Assembly: GCA_002424635.1 (NCBI GenBank)
Contig: DIKT01000043.1
Location: 825 to 25,093, forward strand
Origin: Desulfobulbaceae bacterium UBA5611
GTDB taxonomy: Bacteria; Desulfobacterota; Desulfobulbia; Desulfobulbales; Desulfocapsaceae
Direction: 5' to 3'
Length of the DNA stretch: 24,269 bases
Of this stretch, positions 8,796 to 16,143 are shown in pieces (position 1 is the stretch's first letter; the number at the start of each line of letters is the position of its first letter). Position numbers and translations under genes: made by a program. The notes under the pieces are model-generated. The model was not told where the DNA came from and did not search any database. It saw nothing but the letters and a program-made list of their open reading frames with translations.

Positions 8796-9554
8796 ATGTC
8801 TAAATTTCCAGAGTACAAAGGAGCCCATTTTTCAGTAGCCGACGTAGAAGATTATCTAACAATCTTGGCAGGAAAAGGGTGGAAAGTATCGTCGCGTAAA
8901 AATGGTACGGGCTATGTGATAGATTTCGATGCTGATAAAAGAATTAACATATACTACAACCCAAGAACTAATGAATGGCTGATACAAGAATCCACATGTA
9001 TGGATGACAGACCTCCCTTTTCCTACGAGGGATTGCTTAACACATTCTCACAATTTCAAGAGTGGATTGTGAGTGCTGCAAAATACTACGAAGTTGATTT
9101 AGATTCAGCGCCATCAAAAGTCAGATTAAAAGCGAATGAACCAGCCAGTAATAGAGTTAACCTCTCTAAACTGGCTTCATCCGCTAAAGTTGCATGTATA
9201 TTCGATCCTTATTTTGACGATCAATCTTTAGCAACCTTGATGACTCTAATTAACCTTGGAATGAAGATTGACGAGAATGCACGTGTTTTGACTACTAAAA
9301 AGATTAAGAAAAGACTTTCTCCTGTGATGATAAGTTCCTTTAAACAAGAGTATCAAGTGTCGTTGGACATCCGCTTTTGCGCAAGTGCATCAGAACACCG
9401 ACGTTTTATGTTACTTTCCAATGGTGAGACAATTATTTTAGGATGTAGCCTGAATTCTATTGATAAAAACGAAACTGCCCATCGAGAGTTTGAGGATTTG
9501 GATAGGACTTTCTTTGACGAAGAATGGAAGGCGTCAGAACAGCTAGATATGTAA
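8796..9554 (+). CDS. hypothetical protein, possible PLD-like C-terminal domain (cassette 2)
   Basis: This 252-residue protein is not one I can name. The first 110 residues look like a small alpha/beta domain rich in aromatic residues. The second half (about 130-235) reads VACIFDPYFDDQSLATLM, then HRRFMLLSNGETIILGCSLN. That order resembles a phospholipase-D-like unit: a strand with DPYF, later a His-containing strand and a glycine-serine-asparagine turn. The usual HxK is replaced by HRRF, so activity is doubtful and the similarity is inference. I chose ATG 8796 (MSKFPEYKG), preceded by AAGGG, over the frame's opening at 8721, because that upstream part lies inside the attC-like site. The gene fills a complete cassette, 8760 to about 9645. 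Confidence 0.6.
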   Translation: MSKFPEYKGAHFSVADVEDYLTILAGKGWKVSSRKNGTGYVIDFDADKRINIYYNPRTNEWLIQESTCMDDRPPFSYEGLLNTFSQFQEWIVSAAKYYEVDLDSAPSKVRLKANEPASNRVNLSKLASSAKVACIFDPYFDDQSLATLMTLINLGMKIDENARVLTTKKIKKRLSPVMISSFKQEYQVSLDIRFCASASEHRRFMLLSNGETIILGCSLNSIDKNETAHREFEDLDRTFFDEEWKASEQLDM

Positions 9555-9561
9555 AACAACG

Positions 9562-9651
9562 TTCTAACACTTTAATTCAGCGGATGGCGTCAACGGTGGC
9601 AGCGCTGACGCGGCAAGTTCATGGGCGCCACCGTTGATCAAGACGTTCGGG
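9562..9651 (+). repeat. attC-like recombination site of cassette 2
   Basis: The left core TTCTAAC (9562-9568) is the exact complement of GTTAGAA at 8759-8765, the start of the same cassette. A perfect 10-bp stem, CAACGGTGGC (9591-9600) with GCCACCGTTG (9627-9636), forms the inner arms. The right core GTTCGGG (9645-9651) opens the next cassette. The spacer is longer on the left (22 bases) than on the right (8). Matching cores in two successive cassettes are better evidence than either hairpin alone. Confidence 0.62.
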
Positions 9652-9687
9652 CGCAATAAAGAACTGATCTAAGGTAAAAAGTTACTT

Positions 9688-10020
9688 ATGAATATCCCTA
9701 TCAAACAAGAAGACTTAGAGCTACTAGTTCAACAGCAGGTACAAGAAAGCCTTCACTTAGATTACAAACGGAGTGAGGCTTTATCAAAAGCAGGTCAAAA
9801 GGAAATACCAAAGGATGTATCTGCGTTCGCGAACTCAGATGGCGGGGTAATAATCTATGGTATTGAAGAATCGGGGCATCTCCCAGTCCGTATCGATGGA
9901 GGAATCCCAAATTCGGCCTTTACCAGGGAGTGGATCGAGCAGACAATCCTGAGCAACATATCACCGAGAATCGAGGGGATACAAATTCAGCAGATTTCCC
10001 TTGACATGGATATCTGGTGA
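9688..10020 (+). pseudogene. AlbA_2/Schlafen-domain protein, truncated (cassette 3)
   Basis: The 110 residues match the N-terminal AlbA_2 (Schlafen-type, putative nucleic-acid-binding) domain. LHLDYKRS (about 22-29) corresponds to the family's E-x-x-x-x-D/E-F/Y-K start, followed by the signature DVSAFANSDGGVIIYGIEE (43-61) and ISPRIEGIQIQQI. Family members usually continue well past this domain, but here the frame ends at SLDMDIW and TGA at 10018. No matching left core (GCCCGAAC) or attC hairpin lies downstream, so the 3' end of the cassette was probably lost at a junction near 10,000. The fragment might still yield a small domain protein. The ATG has only a distant AAGG upstream. Confidence 0.65.
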
Positions 10021-10123
10021 CATAATACCTATTTTCTTGCCAAACTTTATTTTCATTGCCGGGGCCACTTCTGATATCTTGTAATTCCGAGCTATCAATT
10101 GCCTTGTTTTACCTTTGCCAAGC

Positions 10124-10150
10124 CATTGTCTTCGACAATGTCGTTGTTTT
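10124..10150 (+). terminator. hairpin with T-rich tail before the AraC gene
   Basis: CATTGTC (10124-10130) and GACAATG (10134-10140) form a perfect 7-bp stem with a three-base loop, followed by TCGTTG and six T residues. It may end transcription from the cassette side before the regulator gene. The stem is AT-rich and short, so strength is uncertain. Confidence 0.35.
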
Positions 10151-10254
10151 TTGTACTATTTTTTTGTAAGACATTGTTTGTTTGGATAGATTTTAGAATA
10201 TACTTGTCTTGCGTGCCAGCTTGATATTCCGCTACAAAAAAACAGGGAGATCTT

Positions 10255-11052
10255 ATGGAAAAAAACATGCCCCCCAATAGCGTTTATCTTTGGGGCGGCC
10301 ATTTTCTGTTTCTGGGGCACCTCAATGACATTACCGAACATATGCACCATGCCCTGCAGGTGATCATAAATCGGAAGGAGTACTTTGGATTGCGGATCGA
10401 TGGCACCTCGATCGAATGCGGCGGAGTAATCATCGGACCCGACCGTCGTCATCAGTTGCTCAGTTCCAGTGATTCTCAGGTCCACCTGTTCATTGACCGT
10501 GAAACCGCAGTTGCCAGAGCGATCACACGACAGCATCTCGAGAAAAAGAATGTCAAAATACTCAATGGCGCTCTTCTTGAGAGGTTACGGGGGTGTATCG
10601 ATGCCTCGGGTAATTTTCTGGGGTCATGCTCAGATGCTGACGATGTCTACGGAAAAATCGTGTCGGTCCTTGGCGGATATGCTGGGCATTCAGAGGAAAC
10701 GGTGGACCCGCGTATACAGGCTGTCATGAACCTGCTGCAGGAAAAACTTCTTTCCCACAATCTGACCATCGCGGAACTTGCCCGGCATGTCTGTCTTTCC
10801 GAAAGCCGTTTGATGCATCTGTTCTCCAAACAAATCGGCATTCCACTCCGGCGTTATAGCCTGTGGCTGCGGGTATTGACGGCAATGCGATTAATTGCTG
10901 AAGGCAAACAGTCTCTCACCGAAGCTGCGTACAGTGCTGGGTTTTCTGATTCCGCACATCTGAGCCGCACCTATAGAAGCATGTTCGGCCTCACTATTTC
11001 CAGTTGTCTCAAGATTAGCAAATTCGTTCAAGTAACCTCCTGTTTTTCTTGA
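10255..11052 (+). CDS. AraC-family transcriptional regulator
   Basis: This 265-residue protein is a DNA-binding regulator. The C-terminal AraC domain has two helix-turn-helix units: one at about 170-191 (LTIAELARHVCLSESRLMHL), the second at 220-242 (SLTEAAYSAGFSDSAHLSRT), then RSMFGLTISSCLK. The N-terminal half (about 10-90) has the HH and PDRRHQ pattern of a small cupin-like sensor domain with a possible metal- or ligand-binding pocket. The start ATG follows GGGAG at a normal distance. An exported MBL-fold hydrolase gene lies downstream on the same strand, 256 bases away, and is a natural candidate target. The last 15 codons lie in a tandem repeat. The inducer cannot be read from the sequence. 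Confidence 0.87.
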   Translation: MEKNMPPNSVYLWGGHFLFLGHLNDITEHMHHALQVIINRKEYFGLRIDGTSIECGGVIIGPDRRHQLLSSSDSQVHLFIDRETAVARAITRQHLEKKNVKILNGALLERLRGCIDASGNFLGSCSDADDVYGKIVSVLGGYAGHSEETVDPRIQAVMNLLQEKLLSHNLTIAELARHVCLSESRLMHLFSKQIGIPLRRYSLWLRVLTAMRLIAEGKQSLTEAAYSAGFSDSAHLSRTYRSMFGLTISSCLKISKFVQVTSCFS

Positions 11053-11141
11053 TACTCTCTCCAACCAGCTGTAGTTGTCTCAACAATAGCAGGTTCATTC
11101 AAGTAAATTCCTGCTTTTCGTTATATCCTCCAATCAACTGA
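11002..11141 (+). repeat. tandem duplication of the araC-type gene's 3' end
   Basis: Copy A (11002-11072) covers the last 17 codons of the regulator gene, its stop included, and about 20 bases beyond. Copy B (11073-11141) follows directly. The first 50 bases match at 40 positions, then a 2-3 base gap is needed. Copy B still reads SCLNNSRFIQVNSCFS in the matching frame, a form close to the usual end of AraC proteins, so it may be the older sequence. Confidence 0.75.
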
Positions 11142-11170
11142 ACATCCATTTAAGAAAAATTGTTATTCCA

Positions 11171-11237
11171 GGATGCAGCCGCCCTCCTCGCTGTTCGGGG
11201 TGATCACCGCGCATCCGTGGCGTTAACTCGATTAACG
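11171..11237. promoter_or_regulatory. cluster of inverted repeats upstream of the MBL gene
   Basis: Three dyads crowd into the 256-base gap: GGATGC (11171-11176) with GCATCC (11211-11216), the 10-base palindrome GGTGATCACC (11199-11208), and CGTTAA (11221-11226) with TTAACG (11232-11237). They could be operator sites for the neighbouring AraC protein or parts of one folded RNA leader. No T-run follows, so a terminator is unlikely. The role is inference. Confidence 0.3.
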
Positions 11238-11308
11238 TTCTTATCTGGAGTTGAATTGTGGAGCTCCTGCTCGGCTGATGTAACAAAAATAAAAAGGAGG
11301 AAGTAGAA

Positions 11309-12115
11309 ATGAAAAGAATTGTGTCACGTTTTGGAATAATTATTGCTCTGGTTTTGCTTGTTTCAACTACTGCGTATGCTGAACTCGGCTCTGACCAGAC
11401 AAACAAGGTTACCGTTACCTTTTTGGGCCAATCCGCGTTTAAGCTGACCTCGGGAACAAAGACCGTATTGATCGATCCCTGGATAACCGGTAACCCGGTA
11501 TGCCCGATAACGGTCGAGGACATTACCGAAGCTGATCTCATTTTAGTCACCCACGATCATTTTGATCATTTAGGCGACACCATCGCCATATCCAAGGCAA
11601 CTGGGGCAATGGTTGTGGCGGTATATGAGACAGCCGCGAAGTTAATAGCGGATGGACTTCCTCCAGATCATATCTTATTCGGCGGCTTTGGACGGGATAT
11701 CGGGGGACCGATTGATATTGACGGGTTGACGCTCATCATGACCCCGGCCGTCCATTCGTCGGAGAGCGGCGTACCAGTTGGCTACATTATTAAATTTGCT
11801 GGTGGCGCCACCATCTATCACGCCGGTGATACCGCCATCTTTTCGGATATGCACCTATGGGGACGACTCTATCCAATAGACCTTGCTTTGTTGCCGATAG
11901 GAGGAGGTTTCACCATGGATGCCTTGCAGGCGGCCCAAAGCTTAAAACTGCTCACGCCCACCAAAGCAATACCTATGCATTACGGCACCTTCCCTATGCT
12001 GGCGCCAAATGCCGATGAGTTCGTAAGATTGGCCAACAAAATAGCGCCTAACGTGGGAGTGACAGCTCTCAAACCTGGTGAAAGCTATGTCCTAAAGCCT
12101 AGCGACGTTCAGTAA
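11309..12115 (+). CDS. exported MBL-fold metal-dependent hydrolase (UlaG-like)
   Basis: This 268-residue protein belongs to the metallo-beta-lactamase fold group related to UlaG and UPF0173 hydrolases. The metal-binding motif is THDHFDH (81-87), with later ligands at His149 (PAVHSS), Asp174 (HAGDTA) and His224 (MHYGTF), so the two-metal site is complete. An N-terminal signal peptide ending near AYA (residues 1-24) sends it to the periplasm, which is uncommon, since most UlaG-like enzymes are cytoplasmic. The start is set by AAGGAGG eight bases before ATG 11309. It follows an AraC-type regulator. The substrate is unknown; phosphoesters, lactones and N-acyl lipids are used by relatives. Confidence 0.87.
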   Translation: MKRIVSRFGIIIALVLLVSTTAYAELGSDQTNKVTVTFLGQSAFKLTSGTKTVLIDPWITGNPVCPITVEDITEADLILVTHDHFDHLGDTIAISKATGAMVVAVYETAAKLIADGLPPDHILFGGFGRDIGGPIDIDGLTLIMTPAVHSSESGVPVGYIIKFAGGATIYHAGDTAIFSDMHLWGRLYPIDLALLPIGGGFTMDALQAAQSLKLLTPTKAIPMHYGTFPMLAPNADEFVRLANKIAPNVGVTALKPGESYVLKPSDVQ

Positions 12116-12149
12116 AGGGGAACTCAACACGCTTAGCCGAGCAGGAGCT

Positions 12150-12308
12150 TCTCTTTACAACGTCTGGAGTGGGTGCGAGCGTGCCTCCATTACTGCTACC
12201 CCAGTTCCCCCGACTACAAAGGTTCCGGTGCAGAACGGTCTGTGGCTGATCCCATCTGCCCTGACCAGCCTGTATTTATTCCGCAGGCGTAAAAAAACGT
12301 CAGCATAA
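12150..12308 (+). pseudogene. PEP-CTERM-like sorting tail, gene relic
   Basis: An open frame with no usable start codon ends at TAA 12306-12308. Its last 28 residues read VPVQNGLWLIPSALTSLYLF, then RRRKKTSA. This matches the layout of PEP-CTERM-type tails: a Val-Pro motif, a hydrophobic helix and a basic end. The preceding stretch is rich in Pro and Thr (TATPVPPTTK), as is common just before such tails. The body of the protein is absent: the MBL gene ends at 12115 in a different frame. I infer the 3' end of a lost surface protein gene. Confidence 0.35.
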
Positions 12309-12406
12309 GCAACGATGATCACAAAACTAGATCCCAAGGGAGGTGCTGCAGAGCGTTGCGAATGCAGGATGTTAGGCAGTATCTTCAAATGCCGGAATCC
12401 GAGCGT

Positions 12407-12802
12407 TTAGAACGAGTACTTGGTCAATGGTAATTGAGTTACTTCTACGTTGTTTTTTAGCCGCTCGAGATTTCCCATTGCAATTTTTGCGTCTTTATTC
12501 GGTGTTTTTCGAGTTTTTTTAATAAACCCATGCAATAGCACAATGTCGTTATCTGGTGTTTTGACAAACAGTACTCGGACTGACTCTTTATTACAATCTA
12601 CGCGAAGCTTGTAAATGGTGCCTTTATAACCCCATATCTTAGGGTTCAGAATTTTCAAGCTGTTGCAAATATAAATGTCATTAAGTTCAGCATACGCCTG
12701 AAATTTTTTACATATAGCAGCTGCGAGTTTGTCAGAAATCTTATTCAAAAAGACTTCGAACTCTGCTAAGTCATTATACTCTCGTATATTTAATATCTTC
12801 AT
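12407..12802 (-). CDS. HigB/RelE-like toxin (phage Gp49-like family), no antitoxin seen
   Basis: This 131-residue protein resembles HigB/Gp49-like RelE-fold toxins, ribosome-dependent mRNA interferases. The supporting core is LKILNPKIWGYKGTIYKLRV (about 49-68), then SVRVLFV and the family end VLLHGFIKKTRKTPNKDAKIA (88-108). The C-terminal tail (NNVEVTQLPLTKYSF) is longer than usual. In most higBA pairs the antitoxin follows the toxin. Here only about 100 bases separate its stop from the PEP-CTERM-like relic, and no helix-turn-helix frame is present on either side. No clear ribosome site precedes the ATG. It is either an orphan, controlled from elsewhere, or inactive. Confidence 0.7.
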   Translation of the reverse strand: MKILNIREYNDLAEFEVFLNKISDKLAAAICKKFQAYAELNDIYICNSLKILNPKIWGYKGTIYKLRVDCNKESVRVLFVKTPDNDIVLLHGFIKKTRKTPNKDAKIAMGNLERLKNNVEVTQLPLTKYSF

Positions 12803-13012
12803 TAATTGGGCGTTAATATTGCCACATCGAATATCTGATTACATCCAAGTGCCCTCAGATTGACCTTATTACTGTGAAGCTCTGACACAGGGAGTCAAAA
12901 TCTCTCTATCAATCACCTCAAATCCAGGAGCCAGGAGCTGAAGACAGCAAGCCTCTGTAAACCCTCGCATTACTTCTAAGCACAGAGGTGAGCGGGACCA
13001 CCCTTCAGCTTT

Positions 13013-14863
13013 TCATTCAGTCCCGTTTTTCTTGGCCTCCAGCATATCCCAGCGTTCATACAGTTGCGCTACCGTTGCCTGCGCCTCCTGCAACTCTTCC
13101 CAGCACTCATGCAGACGTGCCGGGTCTGAAACCGTCTCCGGGGCATCGAGAAGGGCCTGCACCCTTTCCTGCTCACCTTCGGCCTCCAGGATCTTTTCTT
13201 CTATCTGCTCATATTCACGCTGATCGAGATAGGAGAGCTTGTTTGTCTTCTTCTTTTTTCCCGGACTGCCGGCAACAGGCGTTATGGCGATGGCTGATTT
13301 TTCATTCTCCTTGCCGCTCTCCTGCAGGGCCGCCAGCCACTGTTCATAATCGGCAAAATAGTCCAGGCCGCCGCGGCCATCAAAACCAAGGACCCGGTCG
13401 CAGACGCGATCGAGAAGAAAACGATCATGGGTCACGAGCACCAACGCCCCCGGAAACTCCAGAAGGCTTTCTTCCAGCACATCAAGCGAGGGGATATCAA
13501 GATCATTGGTGGGTTCATCAAGCAGCAGGATATCGGCCGGCTGCCGCATCAGTTCGGCAATGAGAATCCGGGCCTGCTCGCCGCCGGAGAGCTGCCCCAC
13601 CGGGGTTTCCAGCTGTTCGGGCTGAAAGAGAAAGCGTTTGGCCCACGAGATCACATGCATGGAGTAGCCCTGACAGACGACGGCATCACCATCAGGGGCC
13701 AGGGCGCGGCGCAAGGTCACGGCCGGATTGATCTTTTCGCGCCGCTGATCAAAACTGACGATTCGTACCCCGTCCGCCACCTTGATCTCGCCACAGTCAG
13801 GAACAACCGCCCCGTCTCCGCTACCAGCGGCGGCCAGGAGCTGCATCAGCGTCGACTTGCCGCAGCCATTGCGCCCGAGAAGGCCAAGCCTGGTGCCGGG
13901 AGACAGGACCATATCCAGACCCGAGAACAGCTGCTGCCCGCCATGGCTCTTGCCGATAGCGTGGGCCTCAAGGAGCTTGCGGGTCTTTCTGCCGGTGGCA
14001 TCAAAGCCTATCTGCACACTGGACGTTGACCGGTTGCGGGTCTTGACCTGCGCCAGTTCGTCCTGCAGCCGGTGGGCCTCATCAATACGAGAACGAGCCT
14101 TGGTGGCCCGGGCCTTGGGCCCGCGCCGCAGCCATTCGGTCTCCCGCCGGACCTTGTTCGACAACCGCTCTTCCTGCTGCAGCTGCTGACCCAGAAAGGC
14201 CTCGCGCTCTTCCAGGAACTTGCCATAGGCGCCCTGCACCTGAAAGGAGCCTTCAGGATAGACGGCCGACAATTCCACCACCCGGCTGACCGTATTCTCC
14301 AGAAAACGCCGGTCATGGCTTACCAGCAGGACTGCGGATGGCCCATCAGCAGACGGACTGCGCAGCATCTTCTCCAGCCACAGGATCCCCTCGATATCGA
14401 GATGGTTGGTGGGCTCATCCATAACCAGGATGTCAGGCCGCACCACAAAGGCGCGGCAGATGGAAAGGCGTTTGCGCCAGCCACCGGACAAGACGCGCAC
14501 CGGGACAGTGGGATCGGCAAATTCGGCCCGGCTCAGAAGGGCATGGACCCGATTATACTGCTCGGTCTCATCGAGATCGAGGCCGGCAAGGGCCTGCTGC
14601 AGATTCTCGGCAACACTCTTCTCCTCGGCAAAGACATCGGTCTGGGCCAGATAAGCCGTGCGCACATGCCGCTGCACCATGATCTTGCCGGCATCAGCAT
14701 CAATCTGATTGCAGATGATCTTGAGCAGGGTCGATTTGCCGCTGCCGTTCGGGCCGATAAGACCAATGCGGTCACCATCGTTGATCGAAAGAAAAATATT
14801 CTGAAACAGGGATTGAGCGCCAAAAGACTTGCTTAAGGACTGACAACTGAGAAGATGCGCCAT
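13013..14863 (-). CDS. uup: ABC-F ATPase Uup
   Basis: This 616-residue soluble ABC-F protein has two ATPase domains and no membrane part. Domain 1 has Walker A GPNGSGKST (37-45), signature LSGGW (125-129) and Walker B VMDEPTNHLD (147-156). Domain 2 has GRNGCGKST (330-338), LSGGE (425-429) and LLDEPTNDLD (447-456). A basic linker (KKKKTNK near 537) leads to a C-terminal coiled coil (about 545-612), the feature that separates Uup from EttA and other ABC-F members. Uup acts on ribosomes and binds branched DNA; loss raises precise excision of transposons in E. coli. The gene is alone on this strand, with its promoter in the 14864-15087 gap. No strong ribosome-binding site is visible. Confidence 0.88.
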   Translation of the reverse strand: MAHLLSCQSLSKSFGAQSLFQNIFLSINDGDRIGLIGPNGSGKSTLLKIICNQIDADAGKIMVQRHVRTAYLAQTDVFAEEKSVAENLQQALAGLDLDETEQYNRVHALLSRAEFADPTVPVRVLSGGWRKRLSICRAFVVRPDILVMDEPTNHLDIEGILWLEKMLRSPSADGPSAVLLVSHDRRFLENTVSRVVELSAVYPEGSFQVQGAYGKFLEEREAFLGQQLQQEERLSNKVRRETEWLRRGPKARATKARSRIDEAHRLQDELAQVKTRNRSTSSVQIGFDATGRKTRKLLEAHAIGKSHGGQQLFSGLDMVLSPGTRLGLLGRNGCGKSTLMQLLAAAGSGDGAVVPDCGEIKVADGVRIVSFDQRREKINPAVTLRRALAPDGDAVVCQGYSMHVISWAKRFLFQPEQLETPVGQLSGGEQARILIAELMRQPADILLLDEPTNDLDIPSLDVLEESLLEFPGALVLVTHDRFLLDRVCDRVLGFDGRGGLDYFADYEQWLAALQESGKENEKSAIAITPVAGSPGKKKKTNKLSYLDQREYEQIEEKILEAEGEQERVQALLDAPETVSDPARLHECWEELQEAQATVAQLYERWDMLEAKKNGTE

Positions 14864-14922
14864 AAAAAAAGTTGGAAATCAGGCAGATAAGCCTTGAAAA
14901 TTATTAATTTAATAAAATAAGG

Positions 14923-15081
14923 ATGCCAACAAGGAATGAGCAGGGTGGCTTTTTTATTGATTATTCAGAACGTCGCGATTATAAAGATATGCACTTTGCG
15001 TTAACATTGTACAAAAAAGAGAATCATTCTCGACAGTTTTATATGCCGCCAAACTCTTTTATATACAATCAATCCAGATAA
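14923..15081 (+). CDS. possible small protein upstream of the M23 peptidase
   Basis: A 52-residue open frame begins at ATG 14923 and ends 6 bases before the peptidase start. The product is polar and aromatic-rich (GGFFIDYSERRDYKDMHFAL, ending near PPNSFIYNQSR), with no membrane segment or Cys. AGG lies directly against the ATG, which is too close for a normal ribosome site. Support comes from position: the peptidase gene itself has almost no ribosome-binding site, so translational coupling to this frame would make sense. It could equally be leader sequence that happens to be open. Confidence 0.35.
   Translation: MPTRNEQGGFFIDYSERRDYKDMHFALTLYKKENHSRQFYMPPNSFIYNQSR
15019..15031. promoter_or_regulatory. 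Fur-box-like palindrome
   Basis: GAGAATCATTCTC is a perfect 6-1-6 palindrome and matches 11 of 13 positions of the Fur unit GATAATCATTATC. It lies 57 bases before the M23 gene and between the divergent uup and peptidase genes. It may be an operator for Fur or a relative such as PerR. It also falls inside the possible small gene, so chance is not excluded. Confidence 0.35.
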
Positions 15082-15087
15082 ACTGCA

Positions 15088-16065
15088 ATGAGTGACCATA
15101 TCCATATCATCATTACCGGGGCCAAAGCAAAGGCCAAAACCATCCTTCTTTCCCGAAAAAAGCTGAAACTGGGTCTTGCGCTCAGTGCCGGCCTGCTCTG
15201 CAGTATTGTGCTTGGTGCCGTCGTCACCACCCGTCTTTTTGTTGAGAACAGCAACCTGAACGCCCAGGTTTCAGCCATGAATCTCAAGCTGATCGAAAGC
15301 AGTGAAGAAAGTCGTAACTACGCCAATCGGATCGATGACCTGCTGTCTATTAATACCTCACAAACAGCTTTATTTGAGGCCGAAAAAGAGGCCCTGGTTA
15401 ATAAAACCTTGGCTGAATTCAAAGAGCGCAACCAGCTTATTGAAAATATGATGAAGAATATCGGCGTCAAAATCAAAAAGCAAAAAGCCACGGCCAATAG
15501 TGGTGGTCCCTATATCTCCCCCTCCGACTCGCTGCAGGAAGATCTGCTGCTACGCAGTGATAAAAATCTTGATCTTCTCCGGCGTACCCCCCTGGGACGT
15601 CCCCTGCCCGGCCCGATTACTTCCGATTTTGGTTACCGGGAAGATCCGGTCAATGGTAAAAAAGGTTTTCATGCCGGGGTTGATATGCAGGGCAAACAGG
15701 GCGAGAAGATTGTGGCCACAGCTGATGGTACGGTAATTCAGGCCGATAATAATGGTCTTTATGGCCGTTATATTAAAATCAACCATGGCAATGGTTTTAC
15801 CACCAGCTTTTCCCATCTCCAGGCCTTTAAGGTCAAAAAAGGTGATAGGGTGAAACGTGGTCAGGTTATAGGTTTAGTGGGAAGCAGTGGTCGCTCGACC
15901 GGCGCCCATCTTCATTATGAATTATCCCTGAATGGCAAGGCAATCAACCCGGCCACTTTCATGGAAACAGCCGACCTCTCCAAGGGAAATGTAATTACAA
16001 AAATTAATGCCGCCGCTGTCAAAATTAAAAAGAAATTCTCTTCCGCTTCCTCCTCGCTTAACTAA
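15088..16065 (+). CDS. membrane-anchored M23 (LytM-type) peptidase
   Basis: This 325-residue protein likely cuts or helps control cutting of peptidoglycan peptides. One membrane segment (about 29-50) anchors it with the body in the periplasm. A coiled-coil-like helical stretch follows (about 53-130), then the M23 domain: ITSDFGYREDP (177-187), His195 and Asp199 in FHAGVD, His243 in FSHL, and HLHYE (274-278). All zinc and catalytic residues are present, so it is probably an active enzyme rather than an EnvC/NlpD-type activator. The usual ribosome site is missing before ATG 15088. The C-terminal 35 residues are basic and low in complexity (KIKKKFSSASSSLN). Confidence 0.88.
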   Translation: MSDHIHIIITGAKAKAKTILLSRKKLKLGLALSAGLLCSIVLGAVVTTRLFVENSNLNAQVSAMNLKLIESSEESRNYANRIDDLLSINTSQTALFEAEKEALVNKTLAEFKERNQLIENMMKNIGVKIKKQKATANSGGPYISPSDSLQEDLLLRSDKNLDLLRRTPLGRPLPGPITSDFGYREDPVNGKKGFHAGVDMQGKQGEKIVATADGTVIQADNNGLYGRYIKINHGNGFTTSFSHLQAFKVKKGDRVKRGQVIGLVGSSGRSTGAHLHYELSLNGKAINPATFMETADLSKGNVITKINAAAVKIKKKFSSASSSLN

Positions 16066-16143
16066 CAAGTGTTGCAAATTCCACCACTTATCTTTAACCA
16101 ACAATATTTAAATCAAAGTCAGCATCAACAGGAATAATTTGCC

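Noticed and set aside
8052..11141. CRISPR array suggested by repeated short elements
   Set aside because: Repeats are two-copy, imperfect and of different kinds, with no regular spacers and no cas genes.
12362..12433. Plus-strand 23-codon frame starting MQDVRQYLQMPESERL, a possible antitoxin
   Set aside because: Too short for a HigA-type antitoxin, no helix-turn-helix and wrong strand relative to the toxin; no ribosome-binding site.
13427..14836. Long plus-strand open frames of 200 and 254 codons opposite uup
   Set aside because: They are antisense to a complete ABC-F gene with all motifs; their products show no domain and reflect GC-rich codon use on the real strand.
14928..14955. GCCA ... 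TGGC followed by six T residues, a possible terminator
   Set aside because: Stem of only four pairs with a 17-base loop and no gene upstream on that strand to terminate.
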